From positions 1-47,456 of the forward strand of contig JAEZCZ010000101.1 of the NCBI GenBank assembly GCA_023433305.1: a stretch of DNA of 47,456 nucleotides, written 5' to 3'. The DNA is from Pseudomonadota bacterium (GTDB lineage: Bacteria > Pseudomonadota > Alphaproteobacteria > Sphingomonadales > Sphingomonadaceae). The stretch's first letter is position 1; each line of letters opens with the position of its first letter. A model generated the notes under the pieces. That model saw only the letters and a list, made by a program, of their open reading frames with translations, ran no database searches and was not told where the DNA came from. A program made the position numbers and the translations under genes. Positions 8,311 through 17,235 of the stretch are shown piece after piece.

Positions 8311-8324
8311 AGGAGGCCCACTTG
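8311..8324 (+). promoter_or_regulatory. Strong ribosome site that selects a TTG start
   Basis: AGGAGG (8311-8316) stands five bases before TTG (8322-8324). The protein from this TTG begins like other aldehyde dehydrogenases (AEYPALHMIIDGEKV). The upstream in-frame GTG at 8241 has GGGAGAG only two bases away, and its extra 27 residues are not ALDH-like. Confidence 0.7.
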
Positions 8325-9752
8325 GCTGAATACCCAGCGCTCCACATGATCATCGATGGCGAGAAGGTTTCGGGTGGGGGCCGCCGCACCTTCGATGTCG
8401 TCAATCCTGTGACCGGTGAGCCGATTGGCGCGTTGCCGCTGGCCGAAGCGGCCGATCTCGACCGCGCGCTCGAGGTGGCCGCCAAGGGCTTCAAGATTTG
8501 GCGCAAGTCCACGCCGCAGGAGCGCGCCGCCGTTCTGACCGGCGCGGCGCGGCTGATGGTCGAGCGGCAGGAACAGCTCGCGCGCGTGGCCACGATGGAG
8601 CAGGGCAAGCCCCTGGTCGAAAGCCGCATCGAAGTGATGATGAACGTCGGTTTGTTCAACTTCTACGCCGGGGAGTGCTTCCGCCTCTACGGCCGCGAGC
8701 TGGTGCGACCGGAAGGGATGCGATCGACCGTTCGCTACGAGCCGGTCGGACCCGTCGCGGCGTTCGCACCCTGGAACTTCCCGCTCGGCAACCCCGGGCG
8801 AAAGCTCGGCGCCCCGATCGCGGCCGGTTGCTCGGTAATCATGAAGGCGGCAGAGGAAACCCCGGGCTCCGCGCTCGGCGTGCTGCAGTGCCTGCTGGAC
8901 GCAGGCCTGCCGAAGGAGGTGGCGCAGGCCGTGTTTGGCGTGCCGGACGAGGTGAGCCGCCACCTGCTTGGCTCGCCCGTCATCCGCAAGCTCAGCTTCA
9001 CCGGCTCGACCGTGGTCGGCAAGCACCTCGCCAAGCTCGCGGCCGAGGACATGAAGCGCACCACCATGGAATTGGGCGGCCACGGCCCGGTGCTCGTATT
9101 CGGCGATGCCGACCTCGACAAGGCGATCGAGACCGCGGTCGGCGGCAAGTACCGCAACGCCGGCCAGGTCTGCGTCAGCCCGACTCGCTTCATCGTGGAG
9201 GAAAACGTCTTCGAGAAGTTCCGTGACGGCTTCGTCGAGCGGGCGAAGCAGGTGAAAGTCGGAGACGGTCTCGTCGATGGCACGCAGATGGGCCCGATGG
9301 CGAATCCGCGCCGGCCCGAAGCGATGGATCGTCTGATCGGCAACGCGAAGGACAAGGGCGCCACGCTCCACACCGGCGGCGAACGCATCGGCAACCAGGG
9401 CTATTTCTATGCCCCCAGCGTGCTGTCGGAGATCCCGCTCGACGCCGACATCATGAACGAGGAGCCGTTCGGGCCCGTCGCGTTGATCAATCCGTTCAGC
9501 AGCGAAGAGGCAATGATCGCCGAAGCCAATCGCCTTCCCTATGGCCTCGCGGCCTATGCCTGGACGGGCGATCCCAAGCGCCAGCGCCGGCTCGCCGCCG
9601 AGATCGAGACGGGCATGCTCGGCATCAACAGCCATATGATCGGCGGTGCCGACAGCCCGTTCGGCGGAGTGAAATGGTCCGGCCACGGAAGCGAGGACGG
9701 CCCCGAAGGGGTGCTCGCTTGCATGGTGCTGAAGGCGGTGCACGAAGGGTAA
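8322..9752 (+). CDS. NAD(P)-dependent aldehyde dehydrogenase family protein
   Basis: Oxidises an aldehyde to a carboxylate in the cytoplasm. The 476-residue protein covers the full ALDH fold. PWNFP holds the oxyanion Asn152, FTGST (near 226) is the NAD-binding turn, the general base Glu250 is in MELGG, and the nucleophile Cys284 is in GQVCVSPTRF. EEPFGPVALI and FGGVKWSGHG close the C-terminal signature. It is closest in style to the succinate-semialdehyde/vanillin-type group; the true substrate is unknown. The start is TTG 8322, set by an AGGAGG. It is 35 bases before the VAO-type oxidase and ligW, so it is well placed to oxidise aromatic aldehydes made by that oxidase or by the dioxygenase at 23781. 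Confidence 0.92.
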   Translation: MAEYPALHMIIDGEKVSGGGRRTFDVVNPVTGEPIGALPLAEAADLDRALEVAAKGFKIWRKSTPQERAAVLTGAARLMVERQEQLARVATMEQGKPLVESRIEVMMNVGLFNFYAGECFRLYGRELVRPEGMRSTVRYEPVGPVAAFAPWNFPLGNPGRKLGAPIAAGCSVIMKAAEETPGSALGVLQCLLDAGLPKEVAQAVFGVPDEVSRHLLGSPVIRKLSFTGSTVVGKHLAKLAAEDMKRTTMELGGHGPVLVFGDADLDKAIETAVGGKYRNAGQVCVSPTRFIVEENVFEKFRDGFVERAKQVKVGDGLVDGTQMGPMANPRRPEAMDRLIGNAKDKGATLHTGGERIGNQGYFYAPSVLSEIPLDADIMNEEPFGPVALINPFSSEEAMIAEANRLPYGLAAYAWTGDPKRQRRLAAEIETGMLGINSHMIGGADSPFGGVKWSGHGSEDGPEGVLACMVLKAVHEG

Positions 9753-9787
9753 GGGCGGCCGCGACGACAACGTAGAGGAGCGGATTC

Positions 9788-11353
9788 ATGGACGATAAGA
9801 CCCTCCCCCCGGGGTCTCTCGACGCGGCGGTGCGCGCGATGCGCGCTGCCATCGGCGGAGAGAACGTCCTGTCCGATCCTGAAGAGCTGGCCGATCACGG
9901 CGATCCGTTCGCGCCGCCGGGCGATTGGTATCGGCCTGGCGCCGTCCTGCTGCCGGGCAGCGTGGAGGATGTGCAGGCGGTGCTGCGTATCGCCAACGAA
10001 TACGGCACGCCGATCTGGACCAGCAGCCAGGGCCGCAACAAAGGCTACGGTGGCGGCGCGCCGCGTGTCTCGGGCAGTTTCGCGATGAGCCTCCGGCGGA
10101 TGAACCGCGTGATCGAGGTGGACGAGGAAAACTGCGTCGCCCTCGTCGAGCCCGGTGTGCGGTTTTTCGATCTGTACGATCACTTGCGGAGCATCGGATC
10201 GAAGCTCTGGATGAGCGTGCCGGATCTCGGGGCCGGCAGCGTCATCGGCAACGCTCTCGAACACGGCGTCGGCTACACCCCGATCGGCGATCACTTCGGC
10301 CAGCACTGCGGCATGGAAGTGGTGCTGCCCGACGGCGACATCCTGCGCACCGGCATGGGCGGCATGAGCAACCCGCACAACTGGACGATCTACCCGCACA
10401 GCGCCGGCCCGACCTGGGACGGCATGTTCACCCAGTCGAATTACGGCGTGGTCACCAAAATGGGCGTGGCGCTGATGCCCGCGCCCGAAGTCTACGCGCC
10501 GGGCTGGTTCACGCTCGACAACGAAGAGCACTTCGGCACCTTCCTCGAAGCGCTGCGCCCGTTGATGATCGAGGGCACGATCCAGAACCAGCCGATGATC
10601 ATCAACGCGGTCTGCGCGGCGAGCGCGTTCTGGGGCCGCGAGGACTGGTACACCGGCACCGACTCGATTCCGGACGAGGTGCTCGACAAGATCGCCGGCA
10701 CCCCGGGGTTCGGGCGCTGGGTCATGCGCTTCGCCCTGTACGGCGATGCTCCGGTCGTCGCCCACAACCGCGCCAAGATCGAACGGGCCCTCGGCAGCGT
10801 TCCGGGCGGATCGGTGACGTTCGAAGAATTCGACGGCCACGACCTGCCCGAGTTCGAGAACCCGCATCACCTGGTGCAAGCAGGCATTCCGTCGATGGCG
10901 CTCGACCGGATGACCCGCTGGTACGGCGGCGACGACGGTGGCCACATCGGCTTTTCCTGCGCCATGCCGATCGCGGGCACGGACGGCTGTGCGATCCGCG
11001 ACCTGACGCGCGGCGTCCTCAACGCACGCGGCCTGGACTATTCAGCGGCAATCATCGTCGGCAAGCGCAGCATGATCCACGTCGCGCTGGTGGTGTTCGA
11101 CACGCGCAACGAGGCTCAGACCCGCGAGGCCTATGCGGCGACCAAGGCCATGCTCGGGCCGGCCGCCAAGCTCGGTTACGGCGAATACCGCAGCCACGTC
11201 GATTTCATGGACGAGGTCGCGGCGCTCTACGATTTCAACGACAACGCGCAGCGGCGCTTCGCCGAGCGGATCAAGGACACGCTCGACCCGCACGGCATTC
11301 TCTCACCCGGCAAGCAGGGCATCTGGCCCGCCGCCTATCGCAGCAAGGACTGA
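9788..11353 (+). CDS. VAO-type FAD oxidase (vanillyl-alcohol oxidase / 4-cresol dehydrogenase family)
   Basis: Flavoenzyme of 521 residues expected to oxidise a para-substituted phenol (alkylphenol or benzylic alcohol) through a quinone methide. An N-terminal PCMH FAD-binding domain (SSQGRNKGYGGGAP near 79-92) is followed by GVGYTPIGDH (160-169), MFTQSNYGVVTKMG and the C-terminal cap. His386 in GGHIGFSC lines up with the His that covalently holds FAD in fungal vanillyl-alcohol oxidase; 4-cresol dehydrogenase uses a Tyr elsewhere, so an oxidase is likelier. EYRSH and SPGKQGIWP match the VAO C-terminal region, including the Tyr-Arg pair near the phenolate site. ATG 9788 follows a GAGGAG. Only 2 bases separate its stop from the GTG of ligW. 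Alignment is from memory. Confidence 0.88.
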   Translation: MDDKTLPPGSLDAAVRAMRAAIGGENVLSDPEELADHGDPFAPPGDWYRPGAVLLPGSVEDVQAVLRIANEYGTPIWTSSQGRNKGYGGGAPRVSGSFAMSLRRMNRVIEVDEENCVALVEPGVRFFDLYDHLRSIGSKLWMSVPDLGAGSVIGNALEHGVGYTPIGDHFGQHCGMEVVLPDGDILRTGMGGMSNPHNWTIYPHSAGPTWDGMFTQSNYGVVTKMGVALMPAPEVYAPGWFTLDNEEHFGTFLEALRPLMIEGTIQNQPMIINAVCAASAFWGREDWYTGTDSIPDEVLDKIAGTPGFGRWVMRFALYGDAPVVAHNRAKIERALGSVPGGSVTFEEFDGHDLPEFENPHHLVQAGIPSMALDRMTRWYGGDDGGHIGFSCAMPIAGTDGCAIRDLTRGVLNARGLDYSAAIIVGKRSMIHVALVVFDTRNEAQTREAYAATKAMLGPAAKLGYGEYRSHVDFMDEVAALYDFNDNAQRRFAERIKDTLDPHGILSPGKQGIWPAAYRSKD

Positions 11354-11355
11354 TT

Positions 11356-12411
11356 GTGACTCACGAACTCAAGACCGGCGGTGACCGCGGCTATCTTCGC
11401 ATCGCCACCGAGGAAGCCTTCGCCACCCAGGAACAATTCGAAGCGATCATGCGCCTGGTCAAGGAAGGCCGCGCCGACCAGGGCACCATGAGCCTGTGGG
11501 GCTTCTACGGCACCAGCGCGAGCGAGAGAACGACCTTCATCCGCGAACGCCTCCTCGACGTCGGGCCGCTTCGCCTCCAGGCGATGGACGACGCCGGTAT
11601 CGACAAGGCGGTGCTCGCGCTCACCAGCCCCGGCACGCAGTCGCTGTTCGATGCCGAGGAGGCCAAGCGCATTGCCCGCCACGCCAACGACTTCCTCAAG
11701 GAGCGCTGCGAGGCGCACCCCGACCGCTTCTACGGCATGGCCGCGGTCGCCCCGCTCGATCCAGAATGGTCGGCGCAGGAGCTGCGCCGCGCCAAGGACG
11801 AGCTTGGCTTCCACGGGGTGCAGATTAACAGCCACACCCACGGCCACTATCTCGACGAGGAGCAGTTCGACCCGATCCTGCGCGCCTGCGCCGATCTCGA
11901 CCTGCCGCTGTACATTCACCCGCAGGGGCCGCCCGACAGCATGATCGGCGACATGGTCGGCGCCGGGCTCGACGGGGCGGTGTTCGGCTTCGCGGTCGAG
12001 ACCAGCTTTCATGCGATGCGCCTGCTCACGACCGGGGTGTTCGACCGCTACCCGAACCTCCAGCTCATGCTCGGTCACGGCTGCGAAGGGCTGCCCTTCA
12101 TGCTCTACCGGCTCGACTACATGCATAAGGCCGGCATCCGCAGTCAGCGTTACCCTCGCCTCAAGCCGCTGCAACACGACCTGTTCCACTACATGCGCAA
12201 CAATGTGCTCGCGACCAACAGTGGCCTGCCGTTCGGCCCGGCGATCAAGACGATGATCGAGGTGATGGGCGAGGATCGCGTGATGTACGCGATGGATTAC
12301 CCCTATCAATACGTGCCGGACGAAGTACGCTGGATGGACGATCTCGACATCAGCGACGCGCAGAAGAAGAAGTTCTTCCAGACCAACGCCGAACGCTGGT
12401 TCAAGCTCTAG
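11356..12411 (+). CDS. ligW: 5-carboxyvanillate decarboxylase (LigW-type amidohydrolase)
   Basis: Metal-dependent, oxygen-independent decarboxylase of the amidohydrolase superfamily. LigW converts 5-carboxyvanillate to vanillate, a step in catabolism of lignin biphenyls and phenylcoumarans. The 351-residue protein starts at GTG 11356, right after the VAO stop, with THELKTGGDRGYLRIATEEA, matching the sphingomonad LigW N-terminus as I recall it. Residues sit at the same numbers reported for LigW: Glu19, His188 and Asp314 for the metal, with Tyr51, Arg58, His241 and Tyr317 around the substrate. The C-terminus KKFFQTNAERWFKL also agrees. Decarboxylase rather than hydrolase function is well supported; the exact ring substitution accepted is not proven. 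Confidence 0.9.
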   Translation: MTHELKTGGDRGYLRIATEEAFATQEQFEAIMRLVKEGRADQGTMSLWGFYGTSASERTTFIRERLLDVGPLRLQAMDDAGIDKAVLALTSPGTQSLFDAEEAKRIARHANDFLKERCEAHPDRFYGMAAVAPLDPEWSAQELRRAKDELGFHGVQINSHTHGHYLDEEQFDPILRACADLDLPLYIHPQGPPDSMIGDMVGAGLDGAVFGFAVETSFHAMRLLTTGVFDRYPNLQLMLGHGCEGLPFMLYRLDYMHKAGIRSQRYPRLKPLQHDLFHYMRNNVLATNSGLPFGPAIKTMIEVMGEDRVMYAMDYPYQYVPDEVRWMDDLDISDAQKKKFFQTNAERWFKL

Positions 12412-12423
12412 GAGAATGAAGCG

Positions 12424-13281
12424 ATGACGACCTATGCCGTGACGGGCGCGACGGGCAAGCTCGGCCGCCTCGTGCTCGACGCGCTGCTCGAGCAGACCGA
12501 CGCCGCGAACATCGTCGCCCTCGCGCGCGATCCCACCGCGCTACAGGCCTACGACCAGAAAGGCGTTCAGGTCCGCAAGGCGGACTACGACGATCCCGCC
12601 AGCCTGAAGGCCGCGCTTGCGGGCGTCGACCGGCTCCTGCTCATCTCGGGCAACGCCGTCGGCCAGCGTGAGCGCCAGCACGGCGCGGTCATCGAGGCCG
12701 CGAAGCAAGCCGGCGTCGGCTACCTCGCCTACACCTCGATCCTGAAGGGCGACCGGTCGCCGCTCGCGCTGGCTCCCGAGCATGTCGCCACCGAGAAGCT
12801 GCTCGCCGACAGCGGCCTCAACTACGACGTGTTGCGCAACGGCTGGTATTCCGAGAACTACACGATGGGCCTCGCGCCGTCGCTCGAGAGCGGCAAGATC
12901 CTCGGCGCCGTCGGCGAGGGCAAGCTGTCCACCGCCACGCGAGCGGATTTCGCCGCCGGCGCGGCCGCCGCCCTCCTCAAGGGCAAGGGAGGCGACGTCT
13001 ACGAGCTCGCCGGCGACGAGGCCTGGACGATGCAGGACTTCGCCGCCGAAGTATCGCGGCAATCGGGTCGCCAGGTCGAATACGTCAACCAGCCCGAATC
13101 CGATTACGCGAAGACGCTCGAGGGCGCGGGCCTGCCCCCGCCGGTGGCGTCGATGCTGGCGAGCACCAGCGCGCTGTCGGGCGAGGGCGCGCTCTATGAC
13201 GACAGCAAGAGCCTGAGCCGGCTGTCGGGCAAGCCGACCACGCCCATTCAGGAGACGATCAGCCAGGCGCTGAAAGGCTAG
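12424..13281 (+). CDS. NmrA/QorB-like NAD(P)H-binding reductase
   Basis: An atypical SDR of 285 residues with the N-terminal TGATGKLG nucleotide motif (8-15), YTSILKGD in the middle and no classical YxxxK catalytic pair. It resembles the QOR2/YtfG quinone oxidoreductases and NmrA-like redox sensors, which bind NADPH and reduce quinones or sense redox state. The AGGAGA ribosome site overlaps the ligW stop and the gap is 12 bases, so it is co-transcribed with ligW. In this setting it could remove quinones formed from catechol-type intermediates. That role is inferred; the fold is clear. Confidence 0.85.
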   Translation: MTTYAVTGATGKLGRLVLDALLEQTDAANIVALARDPTALQAYDQKGVQVRKADYDDPASLKAALAGVDRLLLISGNAVGQRERQHGAVIEAAKQAGVGYLAYTSILKGDRSPLALAPEHVATEKLLADSGLNYDVLRNGWYSENYTMGLAPSLESGKILGAVGEGKLSTATRADFAAGAAAALLKGKGGDVYELAGDEAWTMQDFAAEVSRQSGRQVEYVNQPESDYAKTLEGAGLPPPVASMLASTSALSGEGALYDDSKSLSRLSGKPTTPIQETISQALKG

Positions 13282-13324
13282 CTTTTCCTCACGGGTGCGA
13301 GAAACGGCACCTGCGGGAAAAGAG

Positions 13325-13367
13325 GGGGCGGCATCGCTACCGGCATGGTCGGCATGCGCGCCGCCCC
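13325..13367. repeat. 8-bp inverted repeat upstream of the second MFS gene
   Basis: GGGGCGGC (13325-13332) and GCCGCCCC (13360-13367) pair perfectly across a 27-base spacer in the 122-base gap between the NmrA-like gene and the MFS gene. There is no T-run, so it is not a clear terminator; it could be a processing hairpin or a chance GC-rich match. Confidence 0.25.
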
Positions 13368-13403
13368 TGGTGGGCGAGGATTTTGGGAGAGGAACGAGTC
13401 CAT

Positions 13404-15035
13404 ATGGCATCAAGCGCGGCCGACGAACCACTCAAGGCTCCTGCGAAAGTCACGCGGGCCGGTTGGTATGCGCTGTTCCTCGTTTCCTCGGGCCAGGGAC
13501 TGAGCCTGCTCGACCGGCAGATCCTGTCGATCCTAGCCCCCAGCATCTCGCGTGACCTCGGCATCGGCGACGCCGAGATCGGCCTGCTCTACGGCACGCT
13601 GTTCGCGCTGTTCTACGCGCTGTTCTCACTCCCGCTCGGGCGCCTCGTGGACGGATGGATCCGCACGCGGCTGCTCGCCATCTGCATCCTGATGTGGTCG
13701 CTCGCCACCGGGATGGCCGCTTTCGCGCAAAGCTTTGCCGTGCTGGCGATCTCGCGGCTAGGGGTCGGGATCGGCGAAGGGGCCGCTCAGCCGGGCGCCA
13801 ATTCGATCATCTTCGACACGTTCCCCCGCCACTTGCGCGGCACGGCGATGGCAGCGATGGGCATCGCCACCGCGCTCGGCCTCGGCCTGTCGATGGCGCT
13901 CGGCGGTTTCGTCGCGCAGTGGTGGGACGGACGCTACCCGTCGGGCGACGCCCCGCTCGGCTTCTCGGGCTGGCAGTTCGCCTTCCTCGTCGCCGCGTTG
14001 CCCGGCATCCTGCTGGCCTGGGCGCTCTTCCGCATGAAGGAGCCGGTGCGCGGCGGGATGGACGGCATTCCGCCGCGCGAAGATCCCCATCCTTTCAAGG
14101 CCAGCGCCGCCGTGCTGGGCGCTGTCACGCCCGGCGCCAACTGGGTCAGCCTGTGGAACCGGGAAGCCGGCCGCAAGCAGTGGACGATCAACCTGGTCGG
14201 CTTCGCGCTCATCGTCGCCGTGTGCTGGACGATGACGCAAGTCAGCCAGGCGTTCAGCCCGCGCCCGCCGATCGAGGCGCTAGGACTCAACCTCGATCCG
14301 CACGTGCTCCAGTGGTTCGTCGTCGGCTTCGGCGCTTTCGTGGTCCTCAACCTGTTCCAGTCGCTCAAGCTCACCGACCGGCCTACCTACAACGTGATGT
14401 TCTCGCCATCGCTGCTGCTGCTGTTCGTGGTGGGCGGGCTGCAGACCTCGATCAACTACGGCGTGATGGGCTTCACCCCCAGCTTCCTGATCCGCGAGTA
14501 TGGCCTCGACCAGGCCACGACCGGCTTGCAATTCGGCCTTCTCGCCGCCGCGCTCGGCGTGCTCGGCCCGATCATCGCCGGGCCTTTGTCGGACTTTCTG
14601 ACCGTGCGAATGGGGGCGAAAGGCCGCGTCTGGCTGACTCTCGCGTCGCTGGGCATATCACCGTTCTTCGGGATCTGGACCTTCAGCGCGGGCGATCCGT
14701 TCAATTTCTACCTGCGCTTCTCGATCTACAGCCTGATCCTCACGCTCTGGCTGCCGCCGATCTATTCGCTGTACTACGATCTCGTGCTGCCCCGCATGCG
14801 CGGCATCGCCAGCAGCACGTACATCATCGTCTCGACACTGCTCGGGCTGGGGATGGGGCCCTACTTCGTCGGGATCGTCTCCGACCGTAACGGCGGCGAT
14901 CTCGGCCAGGCCATCATCTCGATCAACATCGTCGCGCCCGTGATCGCGGTGATCCTGATCTACGTCCTGTTCCGCATCAACCGTGACGAAGCGAGCGTGC
15001 TCGACCGTGCCCGCGCCGCGGGGGAGTCCCTCTAA
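13404..15035 (+). CDS. MFS transporter, spinster-like family (second copy)
   Basis: A 543-residue 12-helix transporter. Helix 1 has GLSLLDRQILSILAPSI, the helix 2-3 loop has LPLGRLVDGWIRTRLLA, and a large insert of about 60 residues (roughly 225-300) separates the two halves. The type matches the MFS at 6753, but sequence and length differ enough that it is not a recent duplicate. ATG 13404 follows a GGGAGAGGAAC tract. Its stop is two bases before the ATG of the benzoylformate decarboxylase, suggesting it imports that enzyme's substrate or a precursor such as an aryl 2-hydroxy or 2-keto acid. The substrate is inferred only. Confidence 0.9.
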   Translation: MASSAADEPLKAPAKVTRAGWYALFLVSSGQGLSLLDRQILSILAPSISRDLGIGDAEIGLLYGTLFALFYALFSLPLGRLVDGWIRTRLLAICILMWSLATGMAAFAQSFAVLAISRLGVGIGEGAAQPGANSIIFDTFPRHLRGTAMAAMGIATALGLGLSMALGGFVAQWWDGRYPSGDAPLGFSGWQFAFLVAALPGILLAWALFRMKEPVRGGMDGIPPREDPHPFKASAAVLGAVTPGANWVSLWNREAGRKQWTINLVGFALIVAVCWTMTQVSQAFSPRPPIEALGLNLDPHVLQWFVVGFGAFVVLNLFQSLKLTDRPTYNVMFSPSLLLLFVVGGLQTSINYGVMGFTPSFLIREYGLDQATTGLQFGLLAAALGVLGPIIAGPLSDFLTVRMGAKGRVWLTLASLGISPFFGIWTFSAGDPFNFYLRFSIYSLILTLWLPPIYSLYYDLVLPRMRGIASSTYIIVSTLLGLGMGPYFVGIVSDRNGGDLGQAIISINIVAPVIAVILIYVLFRINRDEASVLDRARAAGESL

Positions 15036-15037
15036 GC

Positions 15038-16582
15038 ATGCCTACCGTTCGTGAAGCCGCTTTCCGCGTTTTCGAGCACTTCGGAGTCGACCGGTTGTTC
15101 GGCAACCCCGGCTCGACCGAGTTGCCGATGCTCAAGGCCATGCCCGAAGGTTTTCGCTACGTCCTCGGCCTTAACGAGGCGGTCGTGGTCGCGATGGCCG
15201 ATGGCTTCGCCCGCTCTTCAGGGAACCCGGCGCTGGTGAACCTGCACAGCTCGGCCGGCACCGGCCATTCACTCGGCAACCTGTTCACGGCCTACAAGAA
15301 CAACGCGCCGATCGTCGTTACTGCCGGGCAACAGGCGCGCAGCATCCTGCCGCATGACCCGTTCCTGTTCGCCGAGCGCCCGACCGAGTTTCCGCGCCCT
15401 TACGTAAAGTACGCCATCGAACCGGCCCGCGCCGAGGACGTGCCGCTCGCGCTGATCCGCGCATTCGTAACCGCGCTGACCCCGCCGATGGGGCCGACCT
15501 TCGTCTCGATCCCCGTCGACGACTGGGAACGCGAGTGCGATTGGCCGCCACTACCCGATCTGCACCTCTGCGCCGTGCCCGACGCGACGGGGATCGAGCG
15601 GCTTGCCGCGGTGATCGACCCGGCCGAGCGCCCCGCACTCGTGCTCGGCACCGGGGTCGCCAACAGCGGCGGTTGGGAACCGGCCATCCGCCTTGCCGAA
15701 AAGGCCGGATGCGCCGTCTGGGCCGCGCCTTATGCCGCTCGCGAAACCTTCCCGGAGGACCACCCGCAGTTCGCCGGGTTCCTTCCCGCGTGGCGCGACC
15801 AGATTGGCAAGCTTCTTGCGCCCTACGACGCAATCATCGTCGCCGGCGCGCCGGTCTTCACCTATCACGTCGAGGGCACCGGCCCGCATTGGCCCGAACA
15901 TGCCAAGCTGATCGCCCTCAGCGACGATCCGCAGCACCTCGCGTCGCTGCCGGGCGGCAGCGGCGTGCTAGGCAACGTCGCCGAAGGCCTCGCCCAGCTT
16001 GCGGAACGCGCAAACGCGCGCGCCTGGGAGGGCGAGCCCCGCACCCTCCTCGAGCCGGAACCCGGCATGACCGCGGCCTACGTGCTCAAGCGCATCGCGG
16101 CGCTGCGGCCGAAGCAGGCGGTGATTGTCGAGGAAGCGCCGACCGCGCGCGGCCCCGAGCACGAGACGCTCCCGATCACCCGCGAAGGCGGCTTCTACAC
16201 CTGCGCCAGCGGCGGTCTCGGCTATTCCTTGCCCGGGGCGATCGGCGTCGCGCTCGGGCAGGGCGACAAGGTCATCGCGATCCTTGGCGACGGCTCGGCG
16301 ATGTACACCGTCCAGGGTCTGTTCTCAGCCCGCGAGGAGCAGGCGAACGTCAGCTTCGTGATCCTCAACAACAGCGCTTACGCGGCGCTGACGGGCTTTT
16401 CCGCCGAGTTCGGCATGAACCACGTCCCCGGCTGCGACCTCACCGGCCTCGACTTTGTCAAGCTGGCCGAAGCCCAGGGCCTTCCGGCGCGCCTCGTCGA
16501 TGCCGTGGAAGGCCTCGACGAAGCGCTCGAATGGAGCTTCAGCCAGGCGGGGCCCAGCCTGCTCGATGTCCGGATAGCGTGA
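15038..16582 (+). CDS. mdlC: Benzoylformate decarboxylase-like ThDP enzyme
   Basis: Thiamine-diphosphate enzyme of 514 residues, expected to decarboxylate an aryl-glyoxylate to an aryl aldehyde in the cytoplasm. The best fit is benzoylformate decarboxylase rather than acetolactate synthase. FGNPGSTELP gives Ser26, LNEA gives Glu47 for ThDP activation and NLHSSAGTG gives His70. The His in APVFTYHVEG (277) corresponds to His281 of the Pseudomonas enzyme. The ThDP/Mg motif GDGSAMY through LNNSAY is complete. GGGGAG lies upstream of ATG 15038. The substrate ring is unknown; in this neighbourhood a methoxylated, phenolic aryl-glyoxylate is plausible. It ends three bases from the convergent sodC. 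Confidence 0.87.
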   Translation: MPTVREAAFRVFEHFGVDRLFGNPGSTELPMLKAMPEGFRYVLGLNEAVVVAMADGFARSSGNPALVNLHSSAGTGHSLGNLFTAYKNNAPIVVTAGQQARSILPHDPFLFAERPTEFPRPYVKYAIEPARAEDVPLALIRAFVTALTPPMGPTFVSIPVDDWERECDWPPLPDLHLCAVPDATGIERLAAVIDPAERPALVLGTGVANSGGWEPAIRLAEKAGCAVWAAPYAARETFPEDHPQFAGFLPAWRDQIGKLLAPYDAIIVAGAPVFTYHVEGTGPHWPEHAKLIALSDDPQHLASLPGGSGVLGNVAEGLAQLAERANARAWEGEPRTLLEPEPGMTAAYVLKRIAALRPKQAVIVEEAPTARGPEHETLPITREGGFYTCASGGLGYSLPGAIGVALGQGDKVIAILGDGSAMYTVQGLFSAREEQANVSFVILNNSAYAALTGFSAEFGMNHVPGCDLTGLDFVKLAEAQGLPARLVDAVEGLDEALEWSFSQAGPSLLDVRIA

Positions 16583-16585
16583 TGG

Positions 16586-17152
16586 TCAGCTTGCGCTGAA
16601 CACGCCGCACGCGATCCGCGCGCCGCTGTTGCCCGACGGATCGGTCATCTGGTCGTCCGGGTCGGCGTGCACCACGAACGCCGAGCCGTCCGCGTCGAGC
16701 AGGCCCTCGAAGGTCCCCCCGATCAGCTGATACTCGAGCGTACCGGTGCCGTCCTCGGCAACGGTCAGGTTGGGCATGTCGCCGGCATGCTGGCCGGCCG
16801 GATCTTCCAGACCGTGAGTCTGGTTCTCGGGATTCCAGTGTCCACCGGCGCTTTCGAACGCCGGCGCCTCGCAGGAGCCCGTCATATGGACGTGGACCCC
16901 ATGCTCACCGGGCGGCAGGCCCGTGACGTTCAGGGCAATCATGATGCCGGCGGGGCCGACCGTGGCCGTCGCCGTGCCAGCTGCGGCGCCTTCGGCCGTC
17001 TGCAACGTTGCCACGGCCTCGTTCGCGGTGTCCGTCGCCGGATCGGCAGGAACCGTGGCGTCCGCCGTCGCCGTCTCTTCGTTCGTGTCGGGCGAACCGC
17101 ACGCCGCGAGCCCAACGGCCAGGGCGGCCGTCACCAGAATCCTGCTGCGCAT
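16586..17152 (-). CDS. sodC: Superoxide dismutase [Cu-Zn], lipoprotein
   Basis: Extracytoplasmic enzyme that dismutates superoxide. The 188-residue precursor has a lipobox (LAAC, Cys18), a Thr/Ala/Asp-rich linker of about 35 residues and the SOD_Cu domain. Metal-ligand motifs are visible: HVHMTGSC, GGHWNP, QHAGDMPN and FVVHADPDD. The disulfide pair Cys (GSC) and Cys (RIAC) is present. The start at 17152 has an AGGAGG-like site in the reverse strand (plus CCTCC at 17159-17163). It is convergent with the decarboxylase gene. A lipid-anchored SOD would protect periplasmic targets; a link to flavin oxidases in the region is possible but speculative. Confidence 0.93.
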   Translation of the reverse strand: MRSRILVTAALAVGLAACGSPDTNEETATADATVPADPATDTANEAVATLQTAEGAAAGTATATVGPAGIMIALNVTGLPPGEHGVHVHMTGSCEAPAFESAGGHWNPENQTHGLEDPAGQHAGDMPNLTVAEDGTGTLEYQLIGGTFEGLLDADGSAFVVHADPDDQMTDPSGNSGARIACGVFSAS

Positions 17153-17235
17153 CGAAACCTCCTCTCAATCCATGCAAGGAATAGCTTCGAGCCGCCAAAC
17201 CGTTCCCGCAAAGTTAGGGGCTCTCGTGTCGCGCG

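Noticed and set aside
9925..12411. An 828-codon frame suggesting an oxidase-LigW fusion
   Set aside because: The first 477 codons are an out-of-frame reading of the VAO gene; LigW begins at GTG 11356.
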